A stretch of 26,659 nucleotides of DNA, taken from a virus. Below are positions 1 to 5,466 of the stretch, in pieces. How positions within the stretch are numbered: position 1 is the first letter of the stretch; the number at the start of each line of letters is the position of its first letter. Where the stretch lies: IMG/VR virus record IMGVR_UViG_3300006790_000097, positions 1 through 26,659 of that record, one strand, 5' to 3'. The position numbers were made by a program, and so were the translations under genes. The notes beneath the pieces were generated by a model that saw only the letters and a program-made list of their open reading frames with translations, searched no databases and was not told where the DNA came from.

Positions 1-1
1 A

Positions 2-118
2 ATGATCAAAAAAGGCGGCGGTTACATTGAAGGACGCCCTAAAAAAACACGTCAAGGTGACGGTAAACATTCCAAACCTAACCACGGACGCAAAAAAAGC
101 CGAGGTCAAGGTAAATAA
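2..118 (+). CDS. Short basic Gly/Lys/Arg-rich protein
   Basis: An ATG at position 2 opens a 38-residue frame ending in TAA at 116-118. About 40 percent of residues are Lys, Arg or His, the rest mostly Gly, Ser and Asn, with no hydrophobic core, so it should be disordered and could bind nucleic acid. Since the window begins one base before the ATG, the reading frame may be the tail of a longer gene; the sequence cannot decide this. It is followed 35 bp later by the lysozyme gene on the same strand. Function is not recognised. Confidence 0.5.
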   Translation: MIKKGGGYIEGRPKKTRQGDGKHSKPNHGRKKSRGQGK

Positions 119-121
119 ATA
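115..121 (+). promoter_or_regulatory. Candidate late-type -10 element (AATAAATA)
   Basis: ATAAATA at 115-121, preceded by A, resembles the T4 late promoter box TATAAATA and lies 33 bp before the lysozyme start. It overlaps the stop codon of the preceding short gene. The match is imperfect and the window is AT-rich, so this is only a candidate. Confidence 0.25.
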
Positions 122-131
122 AGTTAATATT

Positions 132-153
132 GGGGTAATAATAGATTTACCCC
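132..153 (+). promoter_or_regulatory. Hairpin directly abutting the lysozyme start codon
   Basis: GGGGTAA at 132-138 and TTACCCC at 147-153 are perfect 7-bp inverted repeats around an 8-nt loop (139-146). The 3' arm ends at the base before the GTG start at 154. In mRNA this hairpin would cover the whole ribosome-binding region. The only purine-rich SD-like stretch (GGGG) is itself in the 5' arm. Confidence 0.55.
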
Positions 154-822
154 GTGGCTAATTTTCCTGACGCTATCGATTTAATTAAAAAATATGAGGC
201 GTTTAATGAAAAAGCCTACGCAGATCCAATCACTGGGGGCTACCCATACACTATTGGGTACGGCTCCCAGTTTTATCCTGATGGCTCAGAGGTAAAACAA
301 GGGCAGCGTTGTAGTAGAAAGAAAGCTCTTGAATACCTCCTCCACGAGATAGAAGTCATTAACGATCAGCTTGATTCCCTAGAGCTTCCCATCGATTCAT
401 CGATGCGACAAGCATTGATTTCTTTCATCCACTCCGTTGGATGGAATGGTTTTTTATACTCCAGCATCATTGATGCTTTAGAAACAGGGGACTATAGGTA
501 CACCATTGACCAAATCAATCAATGGATCTTTGATGAAAACCACAAAATTATTGGTGGCCTGATTGAACGCAGACGAGAAGAAACAAAGCTTTTCCTCCAG
601 GAAACCAAAGAATTTGAAGAACCTTCCGTCAGTGTCCTACTCAAAGCATTCACTGCTTATTGCGGCACAGAAATTCAAATGAAAGCAATCAGAACCCTGG
701 AAGACCAAATGAGCCCTTATACGTTGTCAGAGTTTATCAATAACTATCGACTTTCGGACGAAGAATTTTGGTTGGATTACCCCTGGGAAGATGCGGACGA
801 AGAGTTTAACTTCAGGGTTTAG
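154..822 (+). CDS. T4-type lysozyme (GH24 muramidase)
   Basis: The 222-aa product carries the GH24 phage lysozyme domain in residues 1-150. The T4 catalytic triad E11/D20/T26 maps onto E15, D24 and T33, the last within a YTIGYG motif. The family GL-x-x-RR signature is at about 134-140. The enzyme cleaves the MurNAc-GlcNAc bond of host peptidoglycan during lysis. Residues about 151-222 form an acidic C-terminal extension not found in T4 lysozyme (164 aa), of unknown role. There is no signal peptide, so it would need a holin or another route to reach the wall. The start is GTG at 154: the next in-frame candidates lie inside the catalytic domain. A hairpin abuts this start, suggesting translational control. 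A second, unrelated lysin is encoded at 12541-13569. Confidence 0.88.
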   Translation: MANFPDAIDLIKKYEAFNEKAYADPITGGYPYTIGYGSQFYPDGSEVKQGQRCSRKKALEYLLHEIEVINDQLDSLELPIDSSMRQALISFIHSVGWNGFLYSSIIDALETGDYRYTIDQINQWIFDENHKIIGGLIERRREETKLFLQETKEFEEPSVSVLLKAFTAYCGTEIQMKAIRTLEDQMSPYTLSEFINNYRLSDEEFWLDYPWEDADEEFNFRV

Positions 823-847
823 AATAGTTAGTAACACGAGAACGCAG

Positions 848-1144
848 ATGATGGAAGGATCTATAGAACCTACCTCTTTTGAGCTTCCTCTTGAACTGCA
901 ATTCGCAATGCGGAAAGCAGAAATTCAAGCAGAAGAGATGACATGGGAACAACTCCACGATGCGTTGCTCAACCTCTACCATCAACGATTAATGGAATGG
1001 CACGCTGTACGTGCCATCATGTCAGACGAAAATATTCAAATCGACTTTGATCTTCCTACTGAAGTAGAGCTGATGGAACTTGCCGTTAGCTGCATGGCAG
1101 AAGAAGACGAAGAAGATGACGACGAAGGATTCCAGCCGTTTTGA
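848..1144 (+). CDS. NblA-like phycobilisome degradation protein
   Basis: The 98-aa product (ATG 848, or 851 since two Met codons are adjacent) has a core at residues 11-58 that aligns without gaps to NblA/Ycf18: an E-L-x-L-E-x-Q-F start, Arg at 22, Gln at 27, Met at 31, Gln at 35, then the L-L-x-L-Y-x-Q helix at 40-46. NblA is a small helical adaptor that directs cyanobacterial phycobilisomes to Clp protease; freshwater cyanophages such as Ma-LMM01 and PaV-LD carry nblA. This protein is longer than host NblA (about 55-65 aa), with a second helical stretch at 60-83 and a very acidic tail of Glu/Asp at 85-93. An upstream in-frame start at 791 overlaps the lysozyme gene and encodes no family sequence, so 848 is preferred. 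Homology is judged by eye. Confidence 0.62.
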   Translation: MMEGSIEPTSFELPLELQFAMRKAEIQAEEMTWEQLHDALLNLYHQRLMEWHAVRAIMSDENIQIDFDLPTEVELMELAVSCMAEEDEEDDDEGFQPF

Positions 1145-1150
1145 TTGAAA

Positions 1151-1468
1151 ATGTTGTCGACTGAATACCGTAAGAGACTTGAGTTCATTTGCTCACGTAT
1201 CGCAGCAAAAGAAGAAGTCAAGCTCTCAGATATGATCTGGGCTGAAAAGTTAGCTAAAGCTAACCGGTCAGCTGCAGAAATCATGCGTCGTGCCAGGCGT
1301 TTATCTCGTAATCCAGAAATGAAAGCCGATAGCTTAGACGGCTTTATGAATGCAATGGACCTGGGAGACCCAGACCCACAAAATCACCGCACTGGTTTTA
1401 AGAGTGCAGATGACATTGTGGAATGGTTTAGCCAAGAACGTACTGATGACTGGCGGCAGCGAGACTAA
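1151..1468 (+). CDS. Hypothetical helical protein
   Basis: The 105-aa product starts at ATG 1151; an in-frame TTG at 1145 touches the stop codon of the NblA-like gene and is a weaker choice. The N-terminal two thirds is basic and helix-prone, with a WAEKLAKANR stretch and an Arg-rich segment near 40-50. The C-terminal third is acidic and ends DWRQRD. It looks like a family of short cyanophage proteins of unknown function, but I cannot name it. It is probably cotranscribed with the NblA-like gene, and its stop codon interlocks with that of the convergent DUF3310 gene. Confidence 0.6.
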   Translation: MLSTEYRKRLEFICSRIAAKEEVKLSDMIWAEKLAKANRSAAEIMRRARRLSRNPEMKADSLDGFMNAMDLGDPDPQNHRTGFKSADDIVEWFSQERTDDWRQRD

Positions 1469-1782
1469 CCCAGTTCAACTAAAAGGTTCAGATACCACTG
1501 AGCTTTCTTTAGAGACTCAATACCCCCTTTCTGCTTTTCTCTCCAAATATATTTGGCGCAATTTGCTTTTAGGAAGCCTCTATATTCTTCTCTGGTTAAT
1601 TGCGCTTCGATGGCTTCAATGCACTCAATATCTCCGGCAGTGTAGTGCGAAGGATGGTTGACATTATCAGTTGGCTCATTGCCACTGGTATCTGCCATCA
1701 CCGTATCAATTGCTTTTGTTGCCCAGGGCACAGGACAAACGCCCCCTGGACAATCACTAATCTCTATTTCGTTATCCGTCAC
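1465..1782 (-). CDS. DUF3310 protein (T7 gp1.7-like, possible nucleotide kinase)
   Basis: Residues 41-103 of this 105-aa protein match the DUF3310 domain: a VNHPSHYT opening, a central I-E-x-I-E segment, then C-x-K-Y-I-W-R and a K-A-x-W-Y-L helix. DUF3310 is the domain of T7 gp1.7, a dGMP/dTMP kinase, so a role in nucleotide supply is plausible but not shown. I set the start at GTG 1782 because it overlaps the stop of the upstream gene as GTGA, a normal translational-coupling arrangement. The frame remains open upstream to 1983, but that part lies wholly inside the other gene and is low-complexity. The N-terminal 40 residues are not part of the domain. The 3' end overlaps the convergent gene by 4 bp. 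Confidence 0.72.
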   Translation of the reverse strand: MTDNEIEISDCPGGVCPVPWATKAIDTVMADTSGNEPTDNVNHPSHYTAGDIECIEAIEAQLTREEYRGFLKANCAKYIWREKQKGGIESLKKAQWYLNLLVELG

Positions 1783-2132
1783 CGGATCAAACCACGACGT
1801 TTCTTCGAGTCTTCGATCATTTCTTTTGTCGGCGTCCCCTGAAGATCCAACACCAGCGCCTTCGGTTGAGGAGCAGCTCCCATTACAAGGCCCTCCTCCA
1901 TCGACGGAATGTAACCCGTCAATCCGATCCTCTGTTGATTGCCCTCCAGCGCAAGATTTTTCCTTTCGAGTCCCTGCTCGCATGCCGCTAAACCACGATT
2001 GTATTGATCATACAGCGGAACATCGTTCTCTTCATTGCCTAAAGGTTGACCAAAATCTTCTTCTTCATCCAGGCAACGACAAAGGATTTCGTCCTGTACA
2101 AAACTATCTAAAAAACCAGCGGCATCTAACAT
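1779..2132 (-). CDS. Hypothetical protein, first gene of the DUF3310 pair
   Basis: The 117-aa product starts at ATG 2132 and ends at TGA 1781-1779, overlapping the GTG of the DUF3310 gene. It is acidic at the N-terminus, including a run of Asp/Glu near residues 20-27, and basic at the end. No domain is recognised. The coupled arrangement supports a real gene; the antisense frame at 1658-2134 is a shadow. Confidence 0.55.
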   Translation of the reverse strand: MLDAAGFLDSFVQDEILCRCLDEEEDFGQPLGNEENDVPLYDQYNRGLAACEQGLERKNLALEGNQQRIGLTGYIPSMEEGLVMGAAPQPKALVLDLQGTPTKEMIEDSKKRRGLIR

Positions 2133-2135
2133 GAC

Positions 2136-2143
2136 TATAAATG
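2136..2143 (+). promoter_or_regulatory. Candidate late-type promoter box (TATAAATG)
   Basis: TATAAATG matches the T4 late box TATAAATA in seven of eight positions. It sits in the 57-bp gap between divergent genes, 46 bp before the start at 2190. A role for it depends on the phage having a T4-like late sigma factor, which is not visible in this window. Confidence 0.25.
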
Positions 2144-2189
2144 TCTTGATTTATTCCTAATAGAATATTAACATGGCAAAATTAGCTAA

Positions 2190-2552
2190 ATGGCGTTAAA
2201 TATAGATCCAACACAACGGCGTGGTACCTCAGGCTCAGAAGGTTCTGACCTACGGCCTGGCTATCGTTACGACGTTGATCTCAGACGCCTCAGCGAAGAA
2301 GAACGCGATATCGTTGAAAGCTCCAATGCCAAACAAGACGCCATTGATCGGCGTGTTAAATCAGCAAAAGCAGCTGGTAAATATAAGAAAAATAAGTTAA
2401 TTAGTCAGCCCACAATTAATGGCAAGACTCCCCGAACTCCTGGTTCTATTAATGGTGTCACCCTCCCCAGCATGGGCGAAGCATTTGGACCTGTCGGTTC
2501 GACTAACTACGCCGACAAGCCCAAACCTTTTACTGGTGAAGTGTTCTACTAA
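2190..2552 (+). CDS. Hypothetical basic protein
   Basis: The 120-aa product is rich in Lys, Arg, Gly, Pro and Ser. Residues 1-70 are charged and helical in part, and residues 75-120 are Pro/Gly/Thr-rich and probably unfolded. It ends in a GEVFY tail. There are no recognised motifs. It stands alone on the plus strand between two minus-strand units, and its stop codon interlocks with that of the dCTP deaminase gene (CTAA at 2549-2552). It may be a small virion protein, but this is a guess from composition only. Confidence 0.6.
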   Translation: MALNIDPTQRRGTSGSEGSDLRPGYRYDVDLRRLSEEERDIVESSNAKQDAIDRRVKSAKAAGKYKKNKLISQPTINGKTPRTPGSINGVTLPSMGEAFGPVGSTNYADKPKPFTGEVFY

Positions 2553-3136
2553 ACAGTAGGCAGCACAACCTTCGCAGGTTGGTCTTGATACTTACCTTTT
2601 CTGTCCTGGTAGCTCACGGCACAAGTTTCACCGGTATAGAACAAGAGCTGCGTGATACCCTCATTCGCATAGATTCGGTTAAACAGTCCGGTACAGTTAC
2701 TAATTTCCAGCGTCAAGTAACCTTCCCAGCCAGCTTCCGCTGGAGTAATGTTCACCATGATTCCCGAACGAGCGTAAGTTGATTTACCAACTGCCACAAC
2801 GGTGACGTTGTTAGGTAAAACCAAACGTTCTAATGCCACACCAAGGCAATATCCATAGGGAGGCAGCAGAAAGTACTGGCCATTCTCGTCTTCCTGTAGT
2901 TCTAATGACTTCAGGATTTCAGAGTCAAAACTTTTGGGATCACAATCACCTCGTTGGGTACCACCAAAAAGAAGGCACTGTTCAGGCGATAAACGAATGT
3001 CGTATCCGTAAGAGCCAAGCCCATAGCTCAAAATCTTTTTGTCATCTACTTTGTTGACAAGATGCTCGCTAAAAGGAGCAATCATTTCTTTGTGACGCGA
3101 AAGATTTGCGATCTCCCAATCAGCGAGAATGCCCAT
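2549..3136 (-). CDS. dcd: dCTP deaminase
   Basis: The 195-aa product matches the trimeric dCTP deaminase/dUTPase superfamily. The active-site block G-K-S-T-Y-A-R spans 117-123, giving S119 and R123 equivalent to E. coli Ser111 and Arg115. The general base Glu138 maps to E144 in a LTLE motif. An earlier SYGYDIRL block (42-49) matches the conserved substrate-binding strand. The enzyme converts dCTP to dUTP and so feeds dUMP/dTTP synthesis. ATG 3136 is preferred over an adjacent in-frame TTG at 3139. It is the last gene of the 5036-2549 operon, 33 bp after the Dam-like gene. DUF3310 nearby points to a nucleotide-metabolism cluster. No dUTPase or thymidylate synthase is visible here. Confidence 0.9.
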   Translation of the reverse strand: MGILADWEIANLSRHKEMIAPFSEHLVNKVDDKKILSYGLGSYGYDIRLSPEQCLLFGGTQRGDCDPKSFDSEILKSLELQEDENGQYFLLPPYGYCLGVALERLVLPNNVTVVAVGKSTYARSGIMVNITPAEAGWEGYLTLEISNCTGLFNRIYANEGITQLLFYTGETCAVSYQDRKGKYQDQPAKVVLPTV

Positions 3137-3169
3137 CAATATTGCTCAGTTGTTCTCCAATATACCTAA

Positions 3170-3760
3170 TTAATAGATAACTCTGCCCTTTTCTGCGTAC
3201 AGATTTCGAAAGTCATCTATCCCTTTCTCTGGATTCTTGTCTGACGGTAGATACACCACAAAAGAACTGCCTGTTTTGTGGTTGGAAATCCCACTACTAC
3301 TGTTCTTCAATAACGTTGGTGCGGTGCGAAGTATACAGATAGGTAGATCAAAAATGATCTGTTCGTAACGAAACATATCCATGTTGTTGCTAAAAAAGAT
3401 AGCCTCCGTTACGTCACGCTTATACCACGCTTTGAACAGCTTTTGAAACCAAATCGAATGAGATGAAATCAAAGTAGGATGCGACACATCTGTCTTCTTC
3501 CAACGCTCGTTCTTTTTGTCCCAGTAGTAGGCACCGCTGGGAGGAAACAAATAAACTCGACCATGAAAGTCCTGAGAATTTAAAGCGTCATCAACAGGGC
3601 TATAAAATTCGTCAGCTTCCACGTACTCATTCGCTTTTTCTGAACTTGCCACATCCAAAGTAATCCCGCCCAGCATCGCATGGGCGGAACCAATTAAGTC
3701 ATAGTTCGTGATCAACTCTTGATCTTGAACGTGGCTATGTTTTCCGTGTGGTCTACCCAC
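3170..3760 (-). CDS. Phage Dam-like adenine methyltransferase, altered catalytic motif
   Basis: The 196-aa product has the layout of phage DNA N-6-adenine methyltransferases (Dam, PF05869 type): an N-terminal targeting segment, a TLDVASS block at 34-40 for the usual TLDxAAS, a Tyr/Asp-rich segment, and a VYLFPPSG block at 69-76 where active members have NPPY or DPPY. The later SSFVVYLPS (165-173) matches the final core strand. Replacing both the Asp/Asn and the aromatic residue of (D/N)PP(Y/F/W) would be expected to cripple adenine methylation, so this may be a non-catalytic paralogue or a variant with another activity. It starts at GTG 3760, two bases after the stop of the upstream gene, which indicates coupling. 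Confidence 0.62.
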   Translation of the reverse strand: MGRPHGKHSHVQDQELITNYDLIGSAHAMLGGITLDVASSEKANEYVEADEFYSPVDDALNSQDFHGRVYLFPPSGAYYWDKKNERWKKTDVSHPTLISSHSIWFQKLFKAWYKRDVTEAIFFSNNMDMFRYEQIIFDLPICILRTAPTLLKNSSSGISNHKTGSSFVVYLPSDKNPEKGIDDFRNLYAEKGRVIY

Positions 3761-3762
3761 AA

Positions 3763-4164
3763 TTAAGCTGAGATTGTTTTCTCGTCCTGAACGGTGTTGT
3801 AATCCACCTGGAAGAAACGCATCCCCTCTACATCATTAATAATGTAACCAGCACTCTCCTCTGGATTAATCTTTTGAGCCGCCACCAAAATACGACGGAA
3901 ACTTTCGGCCAGATCACCGTCACCTTCTCGCTCGCACTCTTCTTTAGCTGAATGCATCTCTTTCAATGTCATGAAAAACATTGTCCGCTCTGATCCAGGC
4001 TGAAACACCATCACGCCAGGGCCTTCTGCTTTCCACATTTTGACGTAATAATCACCCATGTCAGCCAAGATCAGCTTGATCGTGGTATCTAACATCCGAG
4101 CTTTACCGTCAGTAAGCTCACCACCAACCAACTGAGCAAGCAATTTCTCTCTACGACTGTTCAT
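3763..4164 (-). CDS. Hypothetical protein
   Basis: The 133-aa product starts at ATG 4164, overlapping the previous gene by 14 bp, and is followed after 2 bp by the Dam-like gene. It is mixed alpha/beta with no recognised motif. A central VMVFQPGSERTMFF stretch looks like a beta hairpin, followed by a Glu/Lys-rich helix. The tight packing says it is translated with its neighbours. Confidence 0.6.
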   Translation of the reverse strand: MNSRREKLLAQLVGGELTDGKARMLDTTIKLILADMGDYYVKMWKAEGPGVMVFQPGSERTMFFMTLKEMHSAKEECEREGDGDLAESFRRILVAAQKINPEESAGYIINDVEGMRFFQVDYNTVQDEKTISA

Positions 4165-4618
4165 TCTTGATCAATCCTTGGCGTAATAAAGACTCTTTTA
4201 ATTTGTCTAGTGGTTTATAAACCACTACCATCTTCCCTAAGATACCTCTTTTCTTGACTAATTTGCCGTTCTCATCCCGAATCTTTGTAAATTCACCTGA
4301 GCGAATCAAATACTCAGCAACGCAACGCAACCTACGCTTCAATGGAATTTCAGCCTGGGGGAATTTACCACAAATTGTGTCTGGTTCCATATCTTGAAAC
4401 GCTAAACGCAATCGATTTGCCAGCGTCATATTCGAATTTTTATCCTCTTCTTCATAGTTCTTTATATTTTCTAGATACCGACGAAGGCATTCAGTATCAA
4501 ACGATCCACTGGGAGGCAAAAACATCTCCACCTGAGCTGCTAGCGATTCGTTCAGCTCTTCTTTGTAATTCTCAATCGTAATCATGTCTATCGTAATCCC
4601 AGTAAAACGGTTAGCCAT
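4151..4618 (-). CDS. Hypothetical basic protein
   Basis: I place the start at ATG 4618, giving 155 aa and an 8-bp overlap with the upstream gene; the frame extends to 4681 but that part is antisense-like and inside the neighbour. The N-terminal third is acidic and the C-terminal third strongly basic (KLVKKRGILGKMVVVYKP, about 120-137). A winged-helix fold is possible but not shown. No family is recognised. Confidence 0.6.
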   Translation of the reverse strand: MANRFTGITIDMITIENYKEELNESLAAQVEMFLPPSGSFDTECLRRYLENIKNYEEEDKNSNMTLANRLRLAFQDMEPDTICGKFPQAEIPLKRRLRCVAEYLIRSGEFTKIRDENGKLVKKRGILGKMVVVYKPLDKLKESLLRQGLIKNEQS

Positions 4619-5036
4619 TGAATAATTTCTGTGGAGATTTCGATACGTACATCGGAGTTCCACCAGGAATCCGGAAATCATGCGCTGTTAATGGCCTTCC
4701 TTTTGCAAACGTTTTAATCAACGTGTTCCAAGGAATCCTGATCGTTGCCCGTGGATCAGAACTAGGACCGACATTGACATAATGAACACCTTCAACCCAG
4801 CCAGTCTCTGGATCCTTTCGTCCCATCTGAATCCAAGTCCTGATCTTCTTTTCAGTCAGCTCTAAACGACTGGTGCACTCCTCAATAGAGATGTATTCAT
4901 CAGCAAAAGAATCTGGATTCATCACGTTAGTTTCTTCGTTTGAATACCTGCTATGCCACATTGCTGAAAGAATGTGACGAATGCCTTTTAATTCAGAAGA
5001 AACTTCGGAAAGACACATCTGGATGTCTTTATCCAT
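4611..5036 (-). CDS. Helix-turn-helix (excisionase/MerR-like) protein
   Basis: The 141-aa product is the promoter-proximal gene of the five-gene minus operon. Residues 48-110 have the pattern of a small winged HTH: a YISIEEC start, a helix with T-E-K-K-I-R-T-W-I, a loop with Gly/Trp (GWVEGVHY), and a basic strand RATIRIPW before a final helix. This is the layout of excisionase or terminase-small-subunit type DNA-binding domains, without a match good enough to name one. Residues 1-45 are helical and may mediate dimerisation. As first gene it could regulate the operon; this is inference. Confidence 0.5.
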   Translation of the reverse strand: MDKDIQMCLSEVSSELKGIRHILSAMWHSRYSNEETNVMNPDSFADEYISIEECTSRLELTEKKIRTWIQMGRKDPETGWVEGVHYVNVGPSSDPRATIRIPWNTLIKTFAKGRPLTAHDFRIPGGTPMYVSKSPQKLFNG

Positions 5037-5089
5037 GACACAACTCTATTTGAATAAATGCTAATGTATAACCAAAATAATTGGTAGAT

Positions 5090-5434
5090 ATGGAACAACA
5101 AGTTCCGGCTAGCGTTCCCCCTCAAGCTCCAGAAATGCCTCCTCAGTTAACTCCTGAGCAAGTAGCTGAGCTAAAGCGCATTGCAAAAGAGCGTGCTGTT
5201 CAACAAATCATGGAACAACGTGCTGCTGCTGGAATGCCACCAGCACCGACTGGTAACGTTCCAATACAAGCTCCTGTACAGCAACAACCAGAAGTTGTTT
5301 ATGTACGACGCCCTCTCACCGTGGCAGAAATTATTATTGTGTTTGTAATTTCTTGCGGTATTGTAACTGGCGGACAATGGCTTTGGCAAGGTGCTACTAA
5401 TTTCTTGCCTCGATTAGAAATTAGAGTGAAGTAA
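5090..5434 (+). CDS. Pro/Gln-rich small protein with a C-terminal membrane helix
   Basis: The 114-aa product begins at ATG 5090 (an in-frame TTG at 5081 is less likely). Residues 1-72 are rich in Pro, Gln, Ala and Glu, with one charged helix at 21-46. Residues 78-98 form a single hydrophobic helix flanked by an Arg pair at 73-74, giving a tail-anchored topology. It opens the long plus-strand fibre cluster. It could be a spanin-like or tail-associated membrane protein, but no motif supports either. Confidence 0.6.
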   Translation: MEQQVPASVPPQAPEMPPQLTPEQVAELKRIAKERAVQQIMEQRAAAGMPPAPTGNVPIQAPVQQQPEVVYVRRPLTVAEIIIVFVISCGIVTGGQWLWQGATNFLPRLEIRVK

Positions 5435-5466
5435 AATGAGGGTTATGTAACCGGTAGAGATAGTAG

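Noticed and set aside
1658-2134. 158-codon plus-strand frame opposite the DUF3310 pair
   Set aside because: Antisense to a recognised DUF3310 domain and its coupled upstream gene; Ser/Pro low-complexity product.
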